A stretch of 64,000 nt of DNA from NCBI RefSeq assembly GCF_048544455.1, contig NC_133529.1, positions 57,262,271 to 57,326,270 on the forward strand. The letters run 5' to 3'. This document shows, piece after piece, positions 45,004 through 56,385 of the stretch. Position 1 is the stretch's first letter. The number at the start of each line of letters is the position of its first letter. Below the pieces are notes generated by a model. That model saw nothing but the letters and a program-made list of their open reading frames with translations, did no database searches and was not told the DNA's origin. The translations under genes were made by a program, and so were the position numbers. Source of the DNA: Silene latifolia (Eukaryota; Streptophyta; Magnoliopsida; Caryophyllales; Caryophyllaceae).

Positions 45004-46259
45004 TTCATTGATAGAGTGAAGGGTGAATTGTGTAAGCAGTATGATGGCTACAAGATGTTCACTATAGTAAAGAGGTTGACAGGTCTGAAACCTATGCTCA
45101 AAATTTTAAATTCAGAGTGCTATTCTGATATAGAAAACAAGACAATTATTGCAGCAAAGAATTTAGCCCAGCTTCAGCAGGATATTGTCAGGGATATATC
45201 AAATGTTGGTCTCGTTAACCAGGAGTTGACTGTTATTGCTGAGTTGAAAGCTTTAACTAAGGCACAAAACAGTTTCCTTCAACAGAAAGCTAAACTTTAA
45301 TGGTTGGAGGATGGGGATCAAAACACTGCATATTTCCATGGTGCTATTAAGAAGAGACAAATGAGAAATAAGGTTATACAAATTGAAGATCAACATGGGA
45401 AATTATGCACTAATAGTGATAGCATTAAGATGACATTTCTTTACTATTATAATGATCTATTAGGCAGTAGGAAAACTATTGAAAATGTCAAAACTACTAT
45501 CCTTAATCAAGGGCCTTGTTGTACTCAAAAGCAAGCTAATTCCTTTATGTTACCAGTCACAAATGAGGAAATCAAAGAAATATTTTTTGGAACTCTTATT
45601 GATAAATCCCCAGGTCCAGATGGATATACTAGTGGTTTCTTCAGATATGCTTGGGATGTTGTTGGTCATGATATTTGTGCTGCAATTAAGGACTTCTTTT
45701 CCACTGCAAACTTCTGAATTAGATCAATGCTACAAATATCACTCTCATTCCCAAATGTGAGAGGCCTACCTCTGTCAAACATTTTAGGCCTATTGCCTGT
45801 TGCAATATGATATATATAGTTATCTCAAAATTGCTTTGCCACAGACTTTCTGTGGTTTTGCCTAATATTGTTCATGAGAATCACGGTGCTTTTACTAAGG
45901 GCAGATCCATTCTATTGAATATTTTGATATGTCAAGACATAGTTAAGTTGTACAATAGAACAACAGTGTCTCCTAAATGCTTGTTCAAAATTGATCTCCA
46001 AAAAGCTTATGACACAGTTGAATGGGATTTTGTGGAAAGCCAAATGCTGGGTCTGAAGTTTCCTGAATTTTTCTATCAGCAGGTCATGACTTGCATTAGA
46101 ACAACTTCTTTCACTCTATGCCTGAATGGTAGTAGTTTTGGGTACTTCAAAAAGCAAAGAGGATTAAGACAAGGGGACCCTATTTCCCCCTTGATTTTTA
46201 CTCTTTGTATGGACTATCTAACAAGAACCATCAAATATGGTACTACTAAATGACCCTTC
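45004..46259 (+). pseudogene. LINE reverse transcriptase, first part
   Basis: Linker and RT fingers of the L1 RT. Motifs: WLEDGDQNTAYFHGAIKKRQ (after a TAA at 45298-45300), DKSPGPDGYTSGFFRY, FRPIACCN, FKIDLQKAYDTVEWDFV (catalytic Asp), GLRQGDPISPLIFTLCMDYL. A frameshift lies near 45715. The frame is cut at 46259 by the solo LTR. Confidence 0.75.
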
Positions 46260-48645
46260 TGTAGATACCCAGTATCTGCTGAGACTCCAACAAACACCCG
46301 ATGATTATCGGACTATAACATGTTTTGGAATACACGACGACGGGGTCGCAATGACACTAACTATAGTCAAAAGCGACACCGGACCAAAAACCGACTCAAA
46401 AATTCAAATCCCGACTCCAACAACGAGTCAAACCGAGTCAACCACCAAAAACAAAACATTCAAAGCCTTATATACTAAGATTTTCCGGATTCATGAATGG
46501 TCAAGTACCAAACATGTGACTACAAATCCTGGGATAGAACAAATAATGATTGCACTTGTGTGAAAGTGACAGGACAACTCGAAGACCCGCGACGTGGCTC
46601 GCGCCTCTTTGAGCAGCCCAGGTGGCCACGTCGCTCAAAACTCACACAACCACTCATTTTCCTATAAATACCCCTCAAATGCCCCCATTTGAGAACTTAC
46701 GCGAGTGTCCGCCCCCTCTTTTCTCCCTTAAAATTCTCGACTCGACTTCTTAAGTCACAATCCGACGCGTATTTACGACCTACTGATCATAAATACAAGT
46801 CTTACACATTGTTTGGTACCGTCATCGTGCATTAAATCACTTGACCGATCACTTCAACCACTACACCATCACTAATCTTAATAAAACACTCTTTTTACTT
46901 ACCAAAACGGTTTTAAACCGAGTCTTTTCCGACCAAATGAGTTGTTACACTTACGTCGGTTTCCCCCCATAATCAAACATGTAAGTATGAGGGTGTAAAA
47001 ATCCTTCTTTTATCTTGTCTTCATTTGTTTCATGACTATAACATGCATAACATGCATAACATGATCCAAAACATGGGATAAACGAGCCAAAACTGGGTTT
47101 TGGCCTGAGGCAGAAGCCCCTTATTGTGCACAAAGGCTCGCGCCTCAATGGGGTGACCAGATCAGAACTCAACAGTGTTTGTTCTCGTCTTTCCCCTCTA
47201 ATTCATTTTCATTTTTAATTGGTTTTTACCATTTCAAATATTTTCAAACCCTTTTTTATTTTATTTCATTTGTTTTAACCATAAAACATTTTTCACCCTT
47301 GGTTCCTCATACCATGATGGTTAAATCCGTGTTTCGGTGATAATATTTGGTTAATAACATTTAAAAGGTATTTTAAAGCCTTTTATTTCATTTTTGGGAG
47401 GTATTTTAAAGCCTTTCATCATTTCTTTACATTTTCAAAACAAACATATTAGTCACCAACACAAAGCCATCCTTGGTTCTACATACCATGCCGGATTTTA
47501 ACCCGGGTACGATGACAAGTATCGACTAATGATATTCAAATGAACTTAAAATAATTAGTTCATAATTATTTTCAAAACTATTCATGTCAAGTTTGTCAAA
47601 GTCGAACCCGACACCGAATATCATCAAAATAATGATGATTATTCGAGTCTCGTTCCTCAAATCAACAAATGCGGTCTAAACGACCCTTTCAAACCAAATC
47701 GGGTCACATACCCATTTTTCAATATGTTTTATAAACGTTTTTCAGAAGGTCAGGACACGGCATACAACCGTTAGTTGACCCGCGCCTAAACAGGACCCTT
47801 CGTTCTTATTTCCAAAACCAGGGGAGACCCCCTTGTACTGCCAACAAACTCGCGCCTCATGTGGCTGCCTGGTGCAGGGTTTGTTCCCTTTCTAGCATCA
47901 GTCTAGGACGATCCCAACTCCGGTTAGCCCGGATATAGGACGGATCAGACGACTATTTACTCATTCAAAATCATATTTGCAAAATGCTTCAATAAGACAA
48001 ATGGATCACGTTATGCACCATAAACCTAATACGGTAAATGGATGTTTAATTTCCGTCTTGCATGCAAATCAACCATTAATCCAACTCGACATCTTATACT
48101 TGATACTTGGATTAAATCAACCGACTTAGAAAGCTCTCACATGTTAGGTTTAAATTATTGGATGCGCATTCATGCATTTAAGGCGTTTTATCAACTTTTG
48201 CATTCAACCAACCAAGATCGATCAGTAGAGGCCGCTACCGCGGGCGGGATTGGGTGTCTGATTAAAGGGCTTTCCAATACGTAACTTCACCTCTTACTCA
48301 GAGACTTTGGATAGTGGAAGACCTTATCCAGGGCGTACGAGAGTCATTCTAGAAATAGGATGCTAAAGAGGGACGATTTCCTTATCTTTAGTACCTATGT
48401 CAAACGCTGCTTTGTGCTTCGATTTGACCGAGGTATAAAGTGGATTTCGAACGGGTTCCAAGCATCCCACAAATGCTTGGTGGCGACTCCGAACATCTCT
48501 ATATCATTTCGAGACCCTTACCGAGACGAAACCAACCGATCTAAAACGATCCGGTCGAAAGTATTTTTACGCCGCCGAGCGTGGCTTTCAAAAGATCGCT
48601 GCACGTCCGCAGATCGAACCGGACCTACAGCTGGGCCATGTCACA
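46260..48645 (+). mobile_element. Tat-type solo LTR
   Basis: 2386 bp with TGTAGATACCC ... GTCACA ends and TSD CCTTC on both sides (46255-46259, 48646-48650). It shares with the Tat LTR the TGTAGATACC start, a hairpin about 40 bp in, the CGCGAGTGTCCGCCC 15-mer after the TATA box and an internal GTGGCGACTCC near its end (about 48482). No PBS, PPT or coding sequence is present, so it is best read as a solo LTR left by unequal recombination. Confidence 0.8.
46591..46714 (+). promoter_or_regulatory. Solo LTR promoter block
   Basis: GACGTGG (46591-46597) and CCACGTC (46626-46632) pair around CTCGCGCCTC (46598-46607). The TATA box TATAAATA is at 46663-46670. A perfect 7-bp hairpin (CTCAAAT/ATTTGAG, 46674-46693) and CGCGAGTGTCCGCCC (46700-46714) follow. 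CTCGCGCCTC recurs at 47137-47146 and 47849-47858. Confidence 0.6.
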
Positions 48646-48650
48646 CCTTC

Positions 48651-49229
48651 TAATACCACCCCCTTTGCAAAGAACTCAAGCTTACTCATTTGATGTTTGC
48701 AGATGATCTCCTTCTATTCTGCAAGGAGAATGCTTAGCCTGTGATGCTGCTCCTTAGAGCTTTCTCCACTTTCTCTTAAGCATCAGGTTTATCTATGAAT
48801 AATTCTAAGTCTGAGGTGTTCTTTAATGGAATGGCTACAACTTTGAAGGAAGATATCAAGCAGGTGACTGGTTTTATTGAGGGACAGATGCCTTTCAGGT
48901 ATCTGGGTGTCCCAATCCAGCCTAGCAGGCTCACAAAGAAGGAATGCAATATTCTAGCTGAGATAATGGTTAACAGGATAAGGAGTCTTGGAGCAAAAAA
49001 ATTATCTTATGCTGGTAGACTCACACTTATCAACTCTGTCTTAAATACTCTGTATTCCTACAGGTCTAACATTTTCATTCTCCCCAAGAGTGTCATAAGA
49101 AGAATAGAGTCCATCTGTAGGAATTATTTGTGGAATGGCAGTGCTGAATTCTATAGGGTGCCTCTGGTAGGATGGGATACAGTCACATTACCAAAAACAG
49201 AAGGAGGACTTGGCATAAAGAAAGCTTAA
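48651..49229 (+). pseudogene. LINE reverse transcriptase, second part
   Basis: It resumes after the solo LTR with LTHLMFADDLLLFCKEN, the catalytic FADD box, in the frame expected from 46254. A stop (TAG) follows at about 48736-48738, then the thumb (SEVFFNGM, FRYLGVPIQPSRLTK, SYAGRLTLINSVL, WNG). It ends at TAA 49227-49229. Confidence 0.75.
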
Positions 49230-50097
49230 ATTTGGAATGTTGCTGTTGTTGCTAAGCTGGTTGATTGGATTTACTCAAAGGCTGACAGGTTGTGGATCAA
49301 ATGAATTAATCAAGTATACCTTAAAGATTATGACTGGCATACTTACAATCCCCCTACAGATGCTGCTTGGACCTGGAAGAGAATTTGTAAGATTAAAGAT
49401 CTGATGAAAGCTGCTTATAATGATGGACAATGGCTACCTGATACTAAAGGGTACACTGTTAGAGGTGGATATGACTACTTAAGATCACATCAAATCAAAC
49501 CCTCGTGGTATAAATTAGTATGGAACAGCTGGAATGTACCTAAACACTCCATCATTACTTGGATGATCATGCATAATGGGGTGAATACTCATGAGAAACT
49601 ATACAGATAAGGCTGCTGCATTTCTGATGCTTGTTGTATCTGTGAGAATGCACCTGAAACACAATCGCATCTCTTCTTTGACTGTGACTACAGCAAAGCC
49701 ATTGTGTCCCTTATACAGGACTGGTGTGGATTATGCATCTCTTTTTCTGGTGCCATGGCTGATGGTTATGGCAATGTTGGTGTTAAAATGAAGGAACCTG
49801 TCTATGCCCTTGTTCTAAATACGTGTGTATATCATATTTGAGCTCAAAGGAACTCGGCCAGGATCAATGTCACACTGATGATGCCTTCTATGGTGGTTCA
49901 GAAGATAAAAGATGAGGTGGGGGCAAAGAATCAAGTTCAAGTGCAATGCTAAATTGAGTAGACAAGAGGAAACCTGGCTTTGTCAACTAGAAATTAGAAT
50001 GTAAGGGTTTGGTTCCTTGTGGGATTCGAACCTGAAATTGCTTGGTTTTTATGTTGTCTTAATATTTTGGTTGCCTTATAATTACTCTTTTCTTGAT
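49230..50097 (+). pseudogene. LINE C-terminal zinc-binding region and 3' UTR
   Basis: The zf-RVT-like part is visible at 49440-49610 (GGYDYLRSHQ, WYKLVWNSWNVPKHSIITWM), followed by frames with CDACCICENAPETQSHLFFDC-like Cys/His spacing around 49612-49690. The 3' UTR runs to a TTGATAAA end, and the TA repeat then begins. Confidence 0.6.
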
Positions 50098-50099
50098 AA

Positions 50100-50130
<31 letters not shown>

Positions 50131-50189
50131 TATACATACATTTATATATATATACATATATATATATATATACATACATATATATATAT

Positions 50190-50268
<79 letters not shown>

Positions 50269-50272
50269 TATG

Positions 50273-50346
<74 letters not shown>
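50098..50346. repeat. TA microsatellite
   Basis: About 250 bp of TA dinucleotides broken by TGTATA and TACATA units. All Ile/Tyr ORFs across it are artefacts. It sits exactly at the LINE 3' end, so it may have grown from the LINE tail. Confidence 0.95.
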
Positions 50347-50350
<4 letters not shown>

Positions 50351-50645
50351 TCACATTTCACCAAAAAAAACAAGCAATGGTGTTTCACCAGGCCAATACA
50401 AGTCAACAAACTAAGGTAATGAATGAAGCGTTTTTACTCAAATATTCTAACAAACACTTCATATGAATGAAAGGGAAAACAAATTTCACAACAAATGCCC
50501 AATATATATAACTGTAATTAATCGTCCAGAGAGACATCTCAGACTTTTCTTCCTCTATCTCCTTTTCTATCATGCTTCCATTCTTCCACGACTCCTTTTG
50601 CTTGACCCAAACCTTCATCCTTGTCAAAATACCTATACAATTTGT
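50347..50645. other. Flank between TA repeat and duplication
   Basis: AT-rich with no gene seen. The short ORFs on both strands lack codon structure or known motifs. Confidence 0.4.
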
Positions 50646-51390
50646 TGATAAAGTTGGTACTGGACCCTCCAGTGTTTAAGAGCTACTGGAGAGGAGCTGA
50701 ACTCACAAGGGAATAGGATCCTCTCAAGTACCCTCAAAGTACTGGAGGGTCCAGTTGTTTTAAATGGACAATATTTTTTTGTCCTTACAAATCTTGCGGC
50801 CCATATTATTTCATAATTGCCATCATTATTTTAAAAAAAAATACACAAACATAGCTTCTTGCCTTCCTCTTCTATTCATGTATTCAACAATGGTGATGCT
50901 TGCCACCATCACAAATACCCACCCCCTGAGATCCCTTGAAAATCACCCTACCGTCACCTCTCCGTACCGTAATGTTTTCCGAATTGTCACACTGAACAGA
51001 CACGACTACCCATCACATATTTCCACCTCTCCCATCACCAAACTACCACCACCGACGCCAAATACCTGTTCGCACCGAGCATCCATTATTACCCATCACA
51101 TATTTATGCACTCATACTCCATCGTCGTAATCATCACCATCAAATAATAGCTTACCACTTCGGAATAGTCTTGGATTTCCCTCTTAATTTGTGTCCTTCA
51201 AAGTTAAGTTTGATGATAGCGATGATGATGATGATTGATCATGTGATTGATTGTTGGCTATGGAATTTGAAGAAAATAAAAGGACGAAATAAGGGGAATT
51301 GGGGACGATGAGTATAATCTAGATAAATTACAAGAAAAAATAGGAAGATAATATCCTAGCCCTTGACTTTTTATCTACCCACATGTCACC
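50646..51390. repeat. Tandem duplication, unit 1
   Basis: It starts TGATAAAGTTGGTACTGG, as does unit 2 at 51391, so the period is 745 bp. It opens with a foldback of two 15-bp arms, ACTGGACCCTCCAGT (50659-50673) and its reverse complement (50741-50755). The rest includes a CTTGCCTTCCTCTTC stretch that matches 63803 onward at about 90 percent or better by eye. No coding gene is seen. Confidence 0.75.
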
Positions 51391-51605
51391 TGATAAAGTT
51401 GGTACTGGACCCTCCAGTGTTTAAGAGGTACTGGAGAGGAGCTGAACTCACAAGGGAATAGGATCCTCTCCAACACCCTCAAAGTACTGGAGGGTCCAGT
51501 TGTTTTAAATGAACAATATTGATTTGTCCTTACAAATCTTGCGGCCCATATTATTTCATAATCACCATCATTATTTAAAAAAAATACACAAACATGGCTT
51601 CTTGC
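51391..51605. repeat. Tandem duplication, unit 2, first part
   Basis: A copy of 50646-50860, including the foldback arms at 51404-51418 and 51486-51500. It is cut at CTTGC (51601-51605) by Athila-2 and resumes at 63803. Confidence 0.8.
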
Positions 51606-51789
51606 TGATACGACTCATTTAGCCGTAGTTATTTGGAGCGAATTAGTATGGTTTTGACGGCTTGGAGTAGTATTATGGAGCTTAATTGCAGGTTATTTGT
51701 TAGTGAGCTTTGGTTAGCTATTGGGCCGGTTTTACAAGTTTTAAACGGAGTCCAAGTCTGAGGAGAGATAGGCCCGGATACCTATTTAG

Positions 51790-51935
51790 ATACATGAGAC
51801 GTGTGCGCTTAAAGTGCGCTAATTGAGCGCACATAAATCAAAAGAAAAGGGCAGCGGCAGCAGCTATGCGTGACCTGCGTTCGACCTGCGCGCGACCTAT
51901 GTGCAACCTATGCGCGTGCTGCTGTGTCACGCTTC
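51790..51935 (+). promoter_or_regulatory. Athila-2 U3 GC-rich motif cluster
   Basis: Repeats of GTGCGC, TGCGCGC, GCGACCTATG and GAGCGC (for example AAAGTGCGCTAATTGAGCGC, with CTGCGCGCGACCTATGTG further on) lie in otherwise AT-rich DNA. The right LTR has the same block at 62471-62595. A diverged version precedes the accessory ORF at 59737-59875. Confidence 0.5.
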
Positions 51936-51949
51936 CGATGAATTTTATT

Positions 51950-53007
51950 GGGTTATTCTACATGGTAACCCTGTGTTTTTTCAAATTCTACATGGTAACC
52001 CTACTTTTCAGAGAACACACATGGTAACCCTCAACTCTGTTAATACGCATTGCCGTGACCCTTAACTTTTTTTCCGTCAATTTTGTCCGTTAAGTATGTG
52101 ACGTGGCAAATTGAATTTTGAGATTTTCTACAAGGTAACCCTCTGTTTTTTTAAATCCTACAAAATAACCCTATTCATTTTTTTTACAAGATAAACACTC
52201 TTAAAAATACTCTCTTAGTTCATAAATTTATCATTCTTAGTACATTTTTCACTCGATTACTCCAAAAAACGTCAACTCTTAATATCATCATCTCTTTAAG
52301 GTATCATTACCATAAATTTCCAAAAACCGGGTTCAATAATTAATAAAGAAATCCACTATTAAGTCAATGTTTACAAATGAGTCTCCACTCCTTAATTTTA
52401 CCCAACTTTATTGTGTCATTTTATTGTGTAAATTTGTCGAATAATTGAAGTAAGTTATTATTGTGTTTACAACATTTTTAATTTTGTCGTATTTGATGAG
52501 GTTTTGAAAACAAAAGTTTATTAATTAGATAAATCCTATGAATCAAATTTGGGATTGATTATTATAATAATCGGAATAGAGTACTTCTACTTGGTATTTA
52601 GAATATCTTATTGGGAATTTTTTGATATTGAACAAAGTTCTTATTGGATTTTTCTTTAAAAACTCGGTTAATTAAAGGGTAATGAGGGTGGATATGACAA
52701 TTTGGGAGTAATCGAGTAAAATTGTGAAAAAAAGGATTGATTAAGGGATTATATTTTTATGCACATGTGATCTGTAGAAAAAGTAGGGTTAACTTGTAGA
52801 ATTTTTAAAAATATAGGGTTACCTTATAGAAAATCTCAAAATTCAATTGGTCACGTCACATACTTAACGGATAAAACTGACAGAAAAAAAGTTAAGGGTC
52901 ACGGCAATGCGTATTAACAGAGTTAAGGGTTACCATGTGTGTTCACTGAAAAGTAGGGTTACCATGTAGAATTTGAAAAAATATAGGGTTACCATATAGA
53001 AAAACCC
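51950..53007. mobile_element. Non-autonomous DNA transposon with long inverted repeats
   Basis: It starts GGGTTATTCTACATGGTAACC and ends in the near reverse complement. The terminal inverted repeats extend about 250 bp at roughly 90 percent identity by eye. The TSD is ATTTTATT (51942-51949 and 53008-53015), and the right LTR shows the empty site. The ends hold subrepeats of CTACATGGTAACCCT. No transposase is present. Long TIRs with an 8-bp TSD fit a Mutator-like or related MITE; the class is uncertain. Confidence 0.85.
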
Positions 53008-53986
53008 ATTTTATTATTATTATTATTTTTAGTACTTTATTTCTTACTTTAATTATTTACCTTATTACTATATAACTTATTATTTTAGTTTTAGAAAAGA
53101 CCCACATTTTTGAGAAGAGAAAAAACCCTATTATTGTTATTAGCAGACGATGTGTAACTAATCTTTCTTCTTTGATTCAAGCAATTGAAGCGCTCTTAAT
53201 ACGATTGTGAGTTTGAATGTTTTAATTTCTTGTCTTGATTATTGTGAATTGCTTAGTTATTAATTTTATGAATGTCGATTGATTATTGCTAGGTGTACAA
53301 CTAGTGATTGATTTCTTCATTCTATTGTTAGTATTGTTAATTGAATAGGATTTATTGATTAACTCTACGCTAATGTGACTAGGAATTAATATTGAACGGC
53401 ATACGTTGATATTAGTACTTAGAAGCGATTCACATAAATATCTAAAGTGCAACTGGATTGTATGCATTATTTATTCTCTCTCGAGTTCTCTATTTTATAT
53501 TGCTGCTGTTGAATTAAATCTTGAACTGGATTGTTAAGGTTTTTTAACAGTTAGGGTTGATTAAGAACGAGATTCGTTTTAAATAACTATTCTTAAGGAG
53601 AATTGGAATTTGTCATTCATGATAGAATAATCAAGATTAGTAATTGAAACCGTCTTACAGTGATCAATTGTTATTGAGTGTGGATATATGCTTGGCTCTA
53701 AGACCCTTTTAAATCATTTGATACACCAAAAGTCATTAGTTTTATTACTCAATTTGCATTAGCTTTTAATCTTCGTTTATTAGAAAATCAACTCAAATCC
53801 TCCCCTTTTGTTACTACGATCTTTAATTACATTAAAGATCGACTTTTCCTACATTCTAATTTGCATAAATTGTTAATCTGATTCCCTTGGGTTCGACCCT
53901 TATTTATGCTTTACTACTGTTTAATATTTGAATTTAAGTGATTTAAATTGTTAATTTGAGGCATACGACTTTAGCCTGTCAAATTT

Positions 53987-54004
53987 TGGCGCCGTTGCCG
54001 GGGA
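53987..54004 (+). other. Athila-2 primer binding site, tRNA-Asp type
   Basis: TGGCGCCGTTGCCGGGGA, five bases after the LTR, identical to the Athila-1 PBS. Confidence 0.9.
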
Positions 54005-54041
54005 ATTGGCATTAATTATTTTTGTGTTTTAGTGTAGGTTT

Positions 54042-55716
54042 ATGCATAATACTCGTATTTCTATCCTGAACCTCGAGCCTTTCGATCCATAGATTGAGCA
54101 TACTCTTTTCAGGTTACGAAAGAACAAACGAGGTGCAATAGTGGCTGTTTCTGAAGGCAGTGAGTTCGACGATCTACATTCAGACTCTGAATATTCTGAA
54201 ATTTCTGAACAACCCGAACCTTTGAATATGGATAGAGAAACCCGCACTCTAAGGGAGCTCACAGCTCCAAATCTTAACGTTCAACCATTGTGCATCACTT
54301 TTCCAGCATTGGATGATGGAGTTACTTTTGAACTGAAATCTGGTTTGATACATCAATGACGAAGTTTCAGTGGTATGAGCATTGAGGATCCGAATAAGCA
54401 TCTTTCTGACTTTCATATTGTGTGCACGGGTATGAAGCCACCTGCTATTACTGACGAGCAGTTGTAATTGAGAGCATTTCCTTTCACCTTGAAGGACAAT
54501 GCGAGAGACTGGTTAAACTATCTCCCACCGGGAAGTATCACTACTTGGGTAGGTATGAAGAAGGCATTATTGGAGAAATATTTTCCTCCTTCTCGATCAT
54601 CTCAGCTGAAAAGAGCCATCGATAATGTTGAATGACAAGACGGGAAACTATGTATGAGTATCTTGAGAAATTTAAGAAGCTCTGTGCTAGTTGCCCTTAC
54701 CATGGTTACTCTGATCAGGATCTCATTATGTATTTTTGTGGTGGACTGATTCAAGATGACCGTCGCATGATTCACTCTGCTTGTAGAAGAAATATAGCCA
54801 ACAAAAATCCAGATGAGGCTTGGGAGGTTATTTCAGAACTAGCTGAGACCTCTAGACAGTTTGAGAGGAAACCATCACGAAGAGGAGTTAATGCTATGGG
54901 TGTTAGTCCTGGCTTAGAGGAAAAGGTTGATAATATTCTTTCCACTCTCCGTGACATGTTATCCGGGAGACAGACTGACTCTTGTTTGTGGCATATGCGC
55001 TCGAGGGTCACCCTAATGATTTGTGTCCTTACTTTCGAGAAAATGGCCAAGAAGAAGTGAATGGTGTTTGGGAGAGTACTACAAATAACAGGAAATGGGA
55101 TCCATATTCCAAGACCTATAATGAAGGATGGAAGGCTCACCCTAACTTTCGTTGGGGAAATTCTCAAGCCGGTTCATCGCCTGGCCCTCCTAGAGGTCAG
55201 TTTCTCCAAAGACCACAAGGACAACAAATTAATCAACAAGTACCTCAACAAGCAGTTGAACAAGCACCACCAAGTTCGTCAATGTCCACGGAAGATATGA
55301 TTCGGGCTCTTACTCTCAGTGTTACTCAAGATAAAGCAGATAATAAGCAAAATTTTAAGAATCTTGAAAATCAGGTTAGTCAGCTAGCTACTGCAATTAA
55401 TCGGTTGGAGGCTAGAGATTCTAATGCACTACCATCTCAAACGGTGGTGAATCCAAAGAATGTGAGTGCAGTCTCTTTGAGAAATGGGAGACAACTAGTG
55501 GAGGCTAAGAAAGTGAAAAGAAAAGTCAAGGAACCGGTAATTCATGAAATAGAGGAAGAGATAGTGATCAAGGAAGGTGAGGAAGCTTCTATTGTTAAGG
55601 AGAAGGAGCATATTCCCTCTTCTATACCGGTTGTGGAACCGGAGGTACCCTTTCCTGATGCACTTAAGAGGACTCGCCACATTGAGCACGATAAGGACAT
55701 TTATGAGGTATTCTAG
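54042..55716 (+). pseudogene. gag: Athila-2 Gag, broken
   Basis: Starts at ATG 54042 (MHNTRISILNLEPFDP) and meets a TAG 16 codons later. The gag domain is readable (DNARDWLNYLPPGSI, LLEKYFPPSRSSQ, YEYLEKFKKLCASCPYHG, GGLIQDDRRMI). Damage includes stops at 54357-54359 and near 54466, a one-base loss near 54645 and a shift near 55000 that splits the zinc knuckle (only ALEGHPNDLCPYF survives). The Gln-rich C-terminus (QQINQQVPQQAVEQAPPSS) and a linker follow. Confidence 0.8.
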
Positions 55717-55788
55717 AAGTGTGAGGTAAATATTCCCCTTCTTAATCTTTTGAAAAGTATTCTTAAATATGCAAAATTCAAATAGGAG

Positions 55789-56385
55789 TTGTGTACTATT
55801 AAAAGGAATAACAAGCTGAAAGGGGTGAAGAAAGTGAAGGTTAGTGAACCTGTGTCCGCTATGTTTCAAAGAAAATTACCCACTAAGTGTAGTGATCCGG
55901 GCATGTTCACTATCCCTTGCACCATTGGAAACACTAAGATTCAAAAGGCCATGCTAGATTTAGGAGCTTCTATTAATGTGATGCCTTACTCCTTATATGA
56001 ATCTATGAAACTTGGTCCTCTACATGCTACTAGTGTTGTAATCCAGTTAGCTGATAGATCGAATGTCTACCCGAAAGGGATTGTTGAGGATGTGCTTGTT
56101 TTGGTTGATAATCTTATCTTTCCTGCTGATTTTTATGTGTTAGACATGGAACAAGATAAACATGCGGCTCCTATTCTGTTAGGTAGGCCATTCTTGAAAA
56201 CTGCTAGCACTAAGATTGATGTATCTAGTGGGTCTATGACTATGGAGTCTAGTGGTCAAGTGGTGCAGTTTAACATCTATGATGTTATGAAATATCCTGA
56301 TGATTACCACTCTTTGAATTTTATTGACATTATTGACCATTTGGCCCAAGATTTCTTTGGTTTTAATGGTGATGATGAGTTTTAG
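55789..56385 (+). pseudogene. pro: Athila-2 aspartic protease
   Basis: The catalytic box is DLGASINVM (about 55957), followed by ADRSNVYPKGIVEDV and PILLGRPFLKTASTKID, so the fold looks complete. It ends in TAG 56383-56385, in the same frame as the downstream RT. An upstream TAG near 55783 separates it from gag. It is homologous to the Athila-1 protease (DLGSSVSVM, IILGRPFLHTAG). Confidence 0.8.

Larger units (their letters stand above)
27298..50097 (+). mobile_element. L1-type LINE, split by a Copia element and a solo LTR
   Basis: A non-LTR retrotransposon on the plus strand. Pieces: 27298-27377 (start of ORF1), 43281-46259 (ORF1, endonuclease, first half of RT) and 48651-50097 (rest of RT, zinc-binding C-terminus, 3' UTR). 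The gaps are filled by Copia with its nested LARD-like element (27378-43275) and by a Tat-type solo LTR (46260-48645). The reading frame crosses the Copia insertion without a break once one TSD is removed. The 3' end runs into a TA microsatellite at 50098. Many stops and frameshifts show that it is old. Confidence 0.8.
51606..53981 (+). repeat. Athila-2 5' LTR with nested inverted-repeat transposon
   Basis: It starts TGATACGACTC and ends GCCTGTCA. Without the insertion (51950-53007) and its 8-bp duplication it is about 1310 bp. About 57 bp present in the right LTR (62599-62655) is missing here, apparently by deletion between two TTCC repeats. A TATA-like CTATATAACTT lies near 53067-53077. Confidence 0.9.

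Noticed and set aside
48448..48500. PBS inside the solo LTR (GTGGCGACTCC)
   Set aside because: The Tat 5' LTR has the same word inside U5, away from its true PBS, so it is part of the LTR.
50017..50466. Long Ile/Tyr ORFs on both strands
   Set aside because: They are translations of the TA microsatellite.
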